Shown here: positions 55,609 to 64,000 of the stretch, piece after piece | Position numbering within the stretch: position 1 is the first letter of the stretch | Layout: each line of letters opens with the position of its first letter | NCBI RefSeq assembly: GCF_048128805.1 | Contig: NC_136005.1 | Coordinates: forward strand, 8,747,504 to 8,811,503 | Length of the DNA: 64,000 nt | From: Centroberyx gerrardi | Lineage: Eukaryota; Chordata; Actinopteri; Beryciformes; Berycidae | Direction: 5' to 3' | Notes under the pieces: generated by a model | What the model was told of the DNA's origin: nothing | Database searches by the model: none | What the model saw: only the letters and a program-made list of their open reading frames with translations | Translations under genes and position numbers: made by a program

Positions 55609-57927
55609 GACAGGTTTGCTGGCAGGGATGTGGGAGTTCCCCAGCCTACTGCTGGAGGGAGAGAACTCAGAGATGAAGCAGAAGGGGGCGCTGTGTGCTG
55701 AGATCAGCAGGGTGCTGGGAGTCCAGCTGAACAAAAGCCTGTTCCAGTTTGTTGGAGAGGTGAGCTTGGTCTCTACTACCCATCGTCTCATATAAACTTT
55801 TATCCACAAATGAACTCTTTCTGAAACAGTCTTTTGATGGAGCCTTACTGACTGTATCTGTTTGCAGGTGGTGCATATCTTCTCCCACATCCACCAGACA
55901 TATGTGGTGTACAGTGTGTGTTTGAAGGACAGTGAAGATACACAAACACAGACTGAGAACACACAGTGGCTTACCAGATCTGCCCTGCAGGAAGCTGCTG
56001 TGCCCACAGGAGTGAAAAAGGTCTGTATATGTTCACACACTCCCTGTATGTGAATCCCTGCTGCCTGCGTGAGTTTAGTAGCAGCAGCAGCAGCAGTCGT
56101 CTTTATTATCCCTCATGGGGAAAAAGCTTTTGCAACAGATTCTTTACATCCAACATCAGGGTTCATAACACTGAAATTACATTAGAGAAAGGTCCCATCT
56201 CCCCTAACTGAGACCACGTAGAGTCACTCTACTGGCCTGAAGGAAACTCTGGTGTGAGGTATGGACACTTCAACCACAGGAAATTGAACCTCAAAGGATA
56301 AGGCTGGTGTTTTTTAATGCATTGCTTACCGTCAACAAATCCTATGAAAATAACAAAATCAGCAATGATTTTGTTTTGCCAACAAGTCTCGTCCGTGTAG
56401 CCGGTGCCCAATGAAGCCATGTCCCAGCAGCCATAGAACTCCATTGTATTAAAAAAACTATTAAAAACACGTCAAAGAGCCATGCCGTTGCTCTGGGCAA
56501 CATATTTCATCATCGCGATGCACCGGGCCAGCCAACTTTTTCCTCAAACAACTTGATAAGCCGGCTGTAAACACGTTTGCGATCTCAGGAAAGTAGTTCC
56601 GTAACACCGAAAATAGTCCCCGGCGTAATGAAGAATTTGTTGCCATTTGAATGTGATTTGGTAATAACTACAACAGCCTGACTTTTCGTGGTAACAGTTA
56701 GCAATTTTTAAAATTGAAACTATGTCTTTGTGAGCTGTATTTCAAGGTTTTTAGCTTACAATTGGAGCCAATGACTTCCGGGTTGACGGCTAAAAACGGT
56801 ACGTGGGAAGTCAGAAAGTAACGGGAGTAGAGCAAACGCATTGTTGATTTTGTTATTTTCATAGGATTTGTTGTCAGTAAGCAATGCATTAAAAAACACC
56901 AGCCTTATCCTTTAAAGGCCCATTCACATCTTCAACAATAGTTATACACATAACTATGACTATAAAAATATTTAAATCGTCTTTGGTAAATAAAATGTCT
57001 GAGTTCCTGTTACAATAGCTATAAAAGCATCCATAACTATAACTATATTTTTGATTTGATCTTTTTTTTTTGATGCAGACAACGCTAAAAGATTTTCAAC
57101 CAATGAAATTAAAGTTCTAAGAAAGGAGGCAGGAGAAGTCGATGCAGTGATTCTTCTTTGCTGAGGAACTTATCACAGATATCGTTCATTGTATTGTTCT
57201 AGATGTGAATGGGCTTTAAGAGTGAAATCCAAACTATTTCCTAAACAGCACTGAGTAAGCGCTCCGTCTAGAGAAAGCTGGTATCCTTTGGTATAAAGCA
57301 TCACAGACCGGCCGGATTGGTAAACATGAGCGTGCTGTGTGCCGTTTACTGACGTCACGTTACATGATTTCTGGGATTTTAAGTTCAAATTTGTCAAATC
57401 TCTCACTGCCATTTGGAGCCGCCAATGTGCAGTGTTGCCTAGTGTAGTTTTAAAAACTGTTACGAAAAGACATATTATGGTTATCGTGATGAAAGTTTTA
57501 AAGTGCAGTTGGCTGTGCAGTTTGTTTAAGTGGGATGTGGCGGCAGCAGGGGTGAATGAATGCCCACATCTGTTCATGTGTAGTTTATATGAATAAGCCA
57601 TGAAAGGGACCAACATGTCAACTCTCCTGCAGATCCTAAAGCTTTATGATTCTGTGGAGAGTCAAGAGGAACAAACTTCTAAGGCAAGTACTTCTAATTT
57701 GTATAATGTATCTGTGACTCTTGCTTATACTGTGGTAATAACTGATGTCAGCTGTGTCCTTTGTTGGTTGTTGTCTCATTTAGGATGGGAAGCGGAAGAA
57801 AACCGCTGGTGTGAAGAATGACAAGAAACCACAGACCTCAAAAAAGGCCAAACTCAGTGCAGCAAATAACGGGACCAGACAGCTCTCCCTCAGCTCTTTC
57901 TTCAAGACCGTTAAAGAGGAATCCTGA
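50350..57927 (+). CDS. mutyh: Adenine DNA glycosylase (MutY homologue)
   Basis: There are fifteen coding exons: 50350-50455, 51409-51539, 51973-52012, 52097-52170, 52288-52329, 52421-52492, 53159-53272, 53460-53557, 54260-54404, 54717-54804, 54967-55149, 55614-55759, 55868-56020, 57633-57683, 57784-57927, giving 528 aa. The enzyme removes adenine paired with 8-oxoguanine in nuclear and mitochondrial base-excision repair. The glycosylase core has EIMLQQTQV (catalytic-type Glu97), helix-hairpin-helix [11 protein letters not shown] (175-185) and VDGNVIR with catalytic Asp199. Fe-S cysteines follow the C-X6-C-X2-C-X5-C pattern at 253, 260, 263 and 269. The linker has CPLCP. A NUDIX-like domain (about 330-480) includes LLAGMWEFP and QTYVVYSV. 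The C-terminus has the PCNA-binding motif QLSLSSFF (514-521). All introns are GT-AG except intron 14 (57684-57783), which is GC-AG. The first ATG after an in-frame stop was chosen. Confidence 0.96.
50710..51032. mobile_element. hAT (Charlie-like) miniature element, 323 bp, in mutyh intron 1
   Basis: It starts CAGTGATTCTCAACC and ends ACGTTGAGAGTCACTG, flanked by ACCTAGTC (50702-50709) and ACCAAGTC (51033-51040), an 8-bp duplication with one mismatch. The interior is the same family as 29623-29953 in opposite orientation (shared words include GACAAAATC/GATTTTGTC and TAGTCCACAT). Confidence 0.85.
51623..51850. mobile_element. Possible retroposon 3' end in mutyh intron 2
   Basis: AATCACTTTATTCACCAAGTAC resembles a recurrent fish retroposon terminus. 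The element boundary is not clear and no coding remnant is visible. Confidence 0.35.
53283..53320. repeat. (AC)n microsatellite just after the mutyh exon 7 donor
   Basis: AC tract of about 19 units beginning 11 bases into intron 7. Confidence 0.95.
55567..55606. repeat. (TG)20 tract abutting the mutyh exon 12 acceptor
   Basis: The intron 11 3' end is (TG)20 then TTGACAG and exon 12 starts at 55614. The dinucleotide repeat therefore takes the place of the polypyrimidine tract, similar in layout to the UG tract that precedes human CFTR exon 9. Confidence 0.95.
56293..56916. mobile_element. DNA transposon-like element with long inverted ends (mutyh intron 13)
   Basis: About 75 bp at each end are inverted copies. 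The left starts AAAGGATAAGGCTGGTGTTT and the right, in reverse complement, gives the same sequence with few changes. The interior has no recognisable ORF. The superfamily is not assigned. Confidence 0.8.
56914..57219. mobile_element. Second inverted-end element adjoining the first (mutyh intron 13)
   Basis: The left end AAAGGCCCATTCACATC and right end GATGTGAATGGGCTTTAA are inverted. The interior has ATAACTATAACTATA-type words, as in a common fish miniature element family. It overlaps or shares its TTTAAAGG edge with the preceding element. Confidence 0.7.
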
Positions 57928-58196
57928 CGGACTCAATTTTGCATGAATGTTCAATATGGTGTCTTTCGATGCATATGTGCCTTAGTGTCAAAGTCAATAA
58001 TGGGGGAACCATTTTTGCCACATTATGCCTTTAGCAAGGTGCCATACAATCATATTCACTGGAACTTGGTTAAATACAAAATGGCATCAAATTATTTTAA
58101 CTAGACAATATGAACAGTGGACCACACTGTGATACAATGAGTTTTAAAAGTTTTTTTCAAGCAATCCTATTGGAAAAAACAATAGTATATCATTCC

Positions 58197-58241
58197 TATA
58201 ATATATATATATATATAGATATACATATATATATATATATG
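58197..58241. repeat. (TA)n microsatellite in the mutyh 3' flank
   Basis: TA dinucleotide tract with two interruptions, about 270 nt past the mutyh stop codon. Confidence 0.9.
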
Positions 58242-58282
58242 TGTCTGTAGTACTTTGTAGTACATTTTTTTTATTAATGGGT

Positions 58283-58288
58283 AATAAA
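58283..58288 (+). terminator. mutyh: Candidate poly(A) signal of mutyh
   Basis: AATAAA about 355 nt after the stop codon at 57927. It is the first canonical hexamer found downstream in this reading; weak support. Confidence 0.35.
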
Positions 58289-58639
58289 AAAACTTCCTGC
58301 AACAACTCAACTTGAGCGAGACTTGGTTACACACAGACCGGATCAAGCGAAAGGTAAAGAAAAACGTTTCATTTCTCCGTAGGGTCCTTTCCATAATGTT
58401 GTCAGACACTTATAATAACAATCTGAGCCTGTCAGTGGCAAAAACAAGAACTTTTTGTGGACGTACATTGACGGTGAGATTTGCCCCGTCAGATTACATT
58501 GCAGCCCTTTTCCGCGGCTGCCGGCTGAAGCGATCTCGCTCAATACTGGACCAATTTCAAAAATTGTTGTCCCCTTTAGTCACTTAGACACAAAAAGATG
58601 GGAAAATAGGGTTCAGGTTGAAAAATACCGACGTTGCCC

Positions 58640-59960
58640 TTTAACACTGTTGCCCCACTGAAAACCAAGACTATCACAGGCAAAGTTCGAGCCCCTTGGA
58701 GGAACACAAATGCTATTTTAAAACTAAAAAGAGAATGCAGAAGAGCAGAACGGAAATGGAGTGCACCAGGCTGACAGTACACCAGGATATGTATAAAAAT
58801 ATTTTGAAAAAGTTTAATACTGAAATGAAGCTAGCAAGGAGATCTTTTTTCTCAAGGATGATTGATAATCCAAAATGAATCCCAAAATTCCTTTTTTCAA
58901 CCATTGATAGACTGATTAACTCCTCCTCTTTCATCTCATCTGAACTCCTATCGTCTGATAAATGTAATGAGTTTGCGGCATTCTTTAGTAATAAAATTAA
59001 GGCTATCAGAGATAACAGAGAATACTGTGCCTCAGAGACTGGCTACTGTTCCACCGCATAGAGGTGCAAACAGCAGCATCTCTGATTTTTCAGCTGTTGA
59101 TTTTAACACACTAAACAAAGTAATATCACTCCTGAAATCTTCAAGTTGTCCTCTTGATCCAATACCAACTGGCTTTTTCAAACTAGTCTTGAGTTCAATA
59201 TCAACAGATGTAATGAATATTGTCAGTCAGTCACTACATCATGGAATTTTTCCACACAGCCTCAAAACAGCTATTGTCAGGCCTCTGCTGAAGAAAAGCA
59301 ATCTTGACTCCTCTGAGCTTGGTAACTATAGACTGATCTCTAACCTTGCCTTTCTTGGCAAAATAATTGAGAAAGTAGTGTCCATCCAGTTAATAGACTA
59401 TCTCCATACAAATAATCTTAATGAGGTATTTCAGTCTGGATTTTGGGCCTGCCGTAGCACTGAGACAGCACTCCTTAGGTGCTAAATGATCTGAGAGTTA
59501 ATAGAGACTCGGGTAACCTCTCTATATTGGTTCTCTTAGATCTTAGTGCTGCCTTTGATACGGTTGACCATGACATATTGATCGGCTGCAGAATTGGGTC
59601 GGCCTCTCTGGCACTGTCTTAAACTGGATTAGATCATATTTAGCTGGTCGTGAATACTATGTTGTCTTAAGCACTCATGTCTCCGAACGCCATGCCATAT
59701 CATACGGAGTCCCCGAAGGCTCGATTCTTGGCCCTTTATTATTTAATCTATATATGCTTCCGCTAGCTAGTATTATCAATAAACATAACATTAGCTTCCA
59801 TCAGTATGCAGATGACACTCAGCTATACCTGTCGTTAGCACCTGATGCCCACAAGTCTATCAGCTCCCTACTTGACTGTATGAATGACATAAACTTGTGG
59901 ATGTCTCAGAATACAAAGAGGCTAAACAAATAAAGTTTATTATTATTATAAGTTTATTAC
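58640..59960 (+). mobile_element. Decayed LINE (CR1/L2 superfamily), RT fragment
   Basis: Plus-strand frames show the end of the pre-RT region and the RT N-terminal half: PLDPIPTGFFK, GNYRLISNLAFLGKIIEKV, FQSGFWACRSTETALL. After frameshifts come [16 protein letters not shown] and [13 protein letters not shown]. Several stops and a frameshift near 59483 and 59580 break it. It ends in AATAAAGTTTATTATTATTA, a tail typical of these elements. The same family as the next element is likely. Confidence 0.8.
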
Positions 59961-62900
59961 CAACAGCTGACAGAGGAATCAATAAGTTTAGCAGGCTACT
60001 TGGATTGAATACATGGCTGTCCAAAACCTGCAATTTAACACACCGGAGAAGCAAACAACTGATGGCCTTGGGGTCCCTGCTACAATGTAGCTGGTACTCA
60101 TGAAATTTCCCATATCAAGCTGGGACCCAGTACACGTATTGCTGGATCACAACCACAACCAAGAGTTTTTACGTCAGTGCCTGTAACTTTCCCCATTCCT
60201 GTTTTGACTAGCAGTAGAATAAGCAAGACGTACCCTCTCCATGCTGCAAACTTATCAAATTTGATAAGTGTGAAACAACTTGACAATTGCAGACATCCTG
60301 CCTCAGGGCCTGTAACCAATAATCTAAAACTAGCCCAAAAAACCATAAAGCTTGGCTTGCTTAATATTAGGTCTCTGGCTAACAAGTCTCTTTTGATCAA
60401 TGACCTAATTAATACTTATAAAGTTGATTTTATGTTTTTAACTGAAACCTGGTTAGACAAAAATGGCAGAATGACTATTCTTATTGAATCTGCACCCCCC
60501 AATTTTAATTTTTTAGATGTTTTTAGAGCTGACAGCAGAGGGGGAGGTGTTGCAGCTCTTTTCTCTGATGTGTTTCAGTGCAAACAGGTGTCATTTGGGG
60601 ATTTTACATCTTTTGAATACCTTGCTTTTACTTTGAAATGTACTCTTCAAGTTTTATTTCTGATTGTATATAGACCACCTAAACAGTCCAACAATTTCTT
60701 TGACGAATTTGGTGAACTACTGTCCAAAATCTCCACAGATTTTGATTGTCTGGCTATATCGGGTGACTTCAATATTCACGTTGATAATCCAAATGATAAC
60801 CATGCTAGAGTATGCTAGAGGCTTTTGGTCTGTCTCAGCATGTGTCGGGACCCACCCACAATCGGGTGCATACCTTGGACTTGATTATTACTAGGGGTCT
60901 CAATATAACTAAAACTGCTACTATTGATGTTGCCATATCTGATCATTTCTGTGTTTTCTTTGATGTGTCCATAAATCTGGAACTACAAGCTAGGCCAAAA
61001 ATTGTTAAAAAACACCTCATCAATGATAATACTGCAGCTTTTATGAACGCCATATCTATGTCACAAATGCCCACTGTGCATTGTATTAATGGCCTTGTTG
61101 AAAATTTTAATTGTCAAACTAGGAATGCCATTGATGACATTGCACCAGTTAAGGTGAAAATCTCTGGTAAGCAAAAAGCACCCTGGAGAAATGCTATGTC
61201 TGTAAAACAACAGAAAAGAGAATGCCGAAAGGCTGAACGTAAATGGCGAAAAACAAAACTCCAGGTTCACTATGATATCTACAAAGAGGAGCTTCAAAAC
61301 TACAACATAGAATTGAGAAATGCCAGACAATCGTTTTTTGCCAAGATCATTAGTGAAAATACATACAATGCACGTACACTTTTTACTACTGTTGATAGAC
61401 TGATAAATCCCCCAGCATCAATTGCCCCAGAGCTTCTTTCTACTGCTAAATGTAATGAATTTGCCGCCTTTTTCAGTGATAGGATTGTGAGTATCAGACA
61501 AACCATCAGTGCTTCCATGTCTAACAGGAAGGTTATGCCTCCATTTCCTTCACGCATAAATAATGTAAGTAATATGGCAAATTTTACTGCTATTGGCTAC
61601 TCAACACTTGAGAACACTATAGTCGTCCACCTGCTGCCTTGACCCTCTGCCCACAAGCTTTTTTTAAAAATGTCTTTAGCTGTTTGGCGAATAAGCTATT
61701 GCAAATTGTTAACAGCTCTCTTTTGTCTGGTGTTTTCCCAAATGCTTTGAAAACTGCTGTTATTAAGCCTCTGTTAAAGAAGAGTTGCCTGGATGCCCCT
61801 GTGGTAAGTAATTACAGACCTATTTCCAATCTCTCTTTTATTAGTAAGATCCTGGAAAAAAATGTCTTCAACCAGTTTAACAACTATTTAATTTCAAATG
61901 CTCACTTTGACCATTTCCAATCAGGATTTAGACCTCGTCATAGTACTGAGACAGCCCTTATTAGAGTTGTGAATGATCTTCGTATGAACACAGATTCAGG
62001 CAAGCTTTCTATCCTTGTACTTCTGGATCTTAGTGCTGCATTTGACACTGTTGATCACACAATATTATTAGATAGACTAGAAAATTGGGTTGGACTCTCT
62101 GGCCCAGCCTTAAATTGGTTCAAGACCTACCTGCAAGGGAGGAACTACTTTGTGTCTATCGGTGACTTTGTGTCTGAAAGGGTCAGTATGACATGTGGAG
62201 TTCCACAGGGCTCAATCCTCGGCCCTCTTTTATTCAACCTCTACATGCTTCCACTAGGACATATACAGAAAAATAGCATTCATTACCACAATTATGCAGA
62301 TGACACTCAGCTCTATATATCTCTTTCTTCAAGTGACTTTGGTCCTGTAGATTCTCTGATTCAGTGTATTGAGGAAATTAATGACTGGATGTGCCAAAAC
62401 TTTCTTCAGCTAAATAAAGACAAAACAGAGGTAATTATCTTTGGCACTAAGGAAAAGAGGCAGATAATTAGGGCTCACCTTGACTCCCTGTCTCTCAAGA
62501 GTAAAGACCAAGCTAGGAATCTTGGTGTTATTATGGATGCCGATCTCAATTTTAACAACCATATCAATACCATTACAAGATCAGCTTTTTATTACCTTAA
62601 AAATATAGCCAAAGTAAGGGGTCTCATGTCATAACCTGATTTAGAAAAGCTGATACATGCATTCATTACCAGCAGGTTAGACTACTGCAATGGTCTTTTC
62701 TCCGGTCTCCCCAAAAGAACTTTGGATTAGAATAGAATTGATAGAATTGATTTTAAAATTCTGCTGCTTGTCTATAAAGCGCTAAATGGCTTAGCTCCAA
62801 AATACATTTCCGACCTGCTCTTAGGATATGAGCCACCCAGACCTCTGAGGTCATCTGGGACCGGTCTGTTAGTTGTTCCCAGGGTGAAAGCTAAATCAGG

Positions 62901-63247
62901 TGAAGCTGCTTTTAGTAATTATGCTCCAAATTACTGGAATAAAATTCCAGAAGAACTGAGATGTGCTCCCACTGTCAGCTCTTTTAAAAGTCGGCTCAAA
63001 ACATTCCTTATCTCTGTGGCCTTCTGCTAAATCATCTGTATGTAGATGTAACAGGTGTTATTATCTTTATTTATTTCTTTTATGTCTTTTATGTGTGTTT
63101 TACCTATTTTATCTCTATCTCTATCTTTCTTTCTTTTTTAATGTCATTTAAATAGTTGTGGTCTGTGTATGTATTTTTTCTGTTTTATGTGAAGCACATT
63201 GTATTTGCCTTGTCTGCTATATAAATAAAGTTTGCCTTGCCTTGCCT
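59961..63247 (+). mobile_element. Near-complete LINE (CR1/L2 superfamily) with endonuclease and RT
   Basis: The endonuclease part (about 60330-61000) has LGLLNIRSLANKS, FLTETWLDKNG, YRPP, SGDFNIHVDNP and ISDHFCVFFD, the APE-type catalytic signature. The RT part (61639-62634) has [63 protein letters not shown] and NYADDTQLY. Frameshifts or stops occur near 60815, 61640 and 62634, and a small deletion lies near 62725. The C-terminal domain resumes at about 62740. The 3' end is GCTATATAAATAAAGTTTGCC with a TTGCC pentamer tail (63226-63247). It is inactive as it stands. Confidence 0.88.
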
Positions 63248-63906
63248 AAACTTTATTGCAGGATTATTATAGTTCTTTTGCGTTAGGGAACTACAGTAAT
63301 TATGGCTACATTTAAGACAACTGTCTACTGACCACAATAAACAATAATTGTCTAATATTGACCACAATAAAAATGCAAAAACAGGAAAAGAGTTGAATGT
63401 AGGCCTACCTGTGTAAATTAGATCTCAGTCCAGACACTGTAGGCAAACGCCCAGATTCATGTAAAGTGTCAACTTTGACTCGCCAGTTTGAACTGCGGTG
63501 TTGTGGTTCACCATCCAATCAAAACCCATTGAAGTCCTGTAACTGGTGCGACAAGTAGGACCACTTTCTTTAGCGTGAGCAGTGTGAGCACACAGCGCGA
63601 CTTCAATCATTGTAAACTAAAACAAAATAGCAACAGCACTAGGAGTATTATTTCCGCTGCAGCCGGCTGCACATGGCTTGTTTGTAATTATTTGCCAGAC
63701 TCAGATTGTTTGTGTCCAAAATCCAAAGTCTGTCCGACAGCTGCAGCCTCGTCACTGCGGTCTGAAACGCCGTTTACAAAGTGAGCTTCAGTGAGTAGAT
63801 CTTAAATTTTAAATGCTACATATTTTCGTGAGAGAGGGTTTCAGAAAGCAAAATTATTTTCAAATGTTTTTTTCTTTTATTCACTAACGTCCTTTCCGAC
63901 TTTGAG
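63248..63906. promoter_or_regulatory. 5' flank of the last gene of the window
   Basis: No coding exon was recognised. The region after about 63540 has CCAATC (63514-63519) and moderate GC content, and leads to the ATG at 63907. It is presumed to be promoter plus 5' UTR of the gene starting there. Confidence 0.4.
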
Positions 63907-63964
63907 ATGGCTTCTGCATGGCAAAACGTCCTGTCACTGCACCAGTGGATAGTGGAGAATGGAG
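63907..63964 (+). CDS. First coding exon of an unidentified gene (truncated by window end)
   Basis: The ATG at 63907 has a favourable context (GAGATGGC). It opens a frame of 19 codons, MASAWQNVLSLHQWIVENG, followed by a GTATGA donor (G at 63965, phase 1). The rest of the gene lies beyond the window. The short peptide is not enough for me to name it. Codon use, context and position after a CCAAT-bearing flank suggest a real start. Confidence 0.45.
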
Positions 63965-64000
63965 GTATGATTATTATTATTTTTCTATGTAGCCTACATG

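Overview
This is a vertebrate, almost certainly teleost fish, nuclear window. It has spliced genes with GT-AG introns, many CA/GA microsatellites, fish-type LINEs (L2-like, Rex3-like), tRNA-derived SINEs, hAT and PIF/Harbinger miniature elements, and a solo LTR. The gene order dmap1 - armh1 - mutyh matches genes that lie near each other on human 1p34.1 (from general knowledge, not searched here).

Layout. 1-7.5 kb is gene-free: intergenic DNA, one 288-bp hAT-type element, microsatellites and the 3' UTR of dmap1. 7.5-13.4 kb (minus strand) holds all ten coding exons of dmap1 (484 aa). 14.3-42.4 kb (minus strand) is a tandem array of three galectin-3-binding-protein-like genes (A, B, C). Each has a signal-peptide exon, SRCR exon(s), a BTB exon and a large BACK/C-terminal exon, in consistent phase. 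A (565 aa) and C (572 aa) have the standard one-SRCR structure. B (679 aa) has a recent internal duplication of its two SRCR exons, predicting two SRCR domains. Its stop codon is supplied by the end of a hAT miniature element. 44.6-44.8 kb (minus) has an unidentified 3' coding exon. 45.6-49.7 kb (plus) is armh1 (11 coding exons, 410 aa). 50.35-57.9 kb (plus) is mutyh (15 coding exons, 528 aa), with the adenine glycosylase catalytic residues, four Fe-S cysteines, NUDIX-like domain and C-terminal PCNA-binding motif. 58.6-63.25 kb is two decayed LINEs. The window ends inside a new plus-strand gene whose first coding exon is at 63.9 kb.

Function. DMAP1 is a chromatin factor (NuA4/TIP60, SRCAP, DNMT1 partner) and MUTYH is a base-excision-repair glycosylase. 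ARMH1 is an armadillo-like protein of unclear role. The lgals3bp-like genes encode secreted immune scavenger-type glycoproteins. They are unrelated to their neighbours and look like a tandem expansion inserted into an otherwise conserved block.

The most interesting material is in 24-37 kb: the SRCR exon duplication, a filler segment copied from the downstream flank, and several transposon insertions whose empty sites survive in the paralogous copies. These let the order of events be read directly. Exon coordinates were derived by hand from splice sites, phase continuity and paralogue comparison. Family names rest on motif recognition, not on searches.
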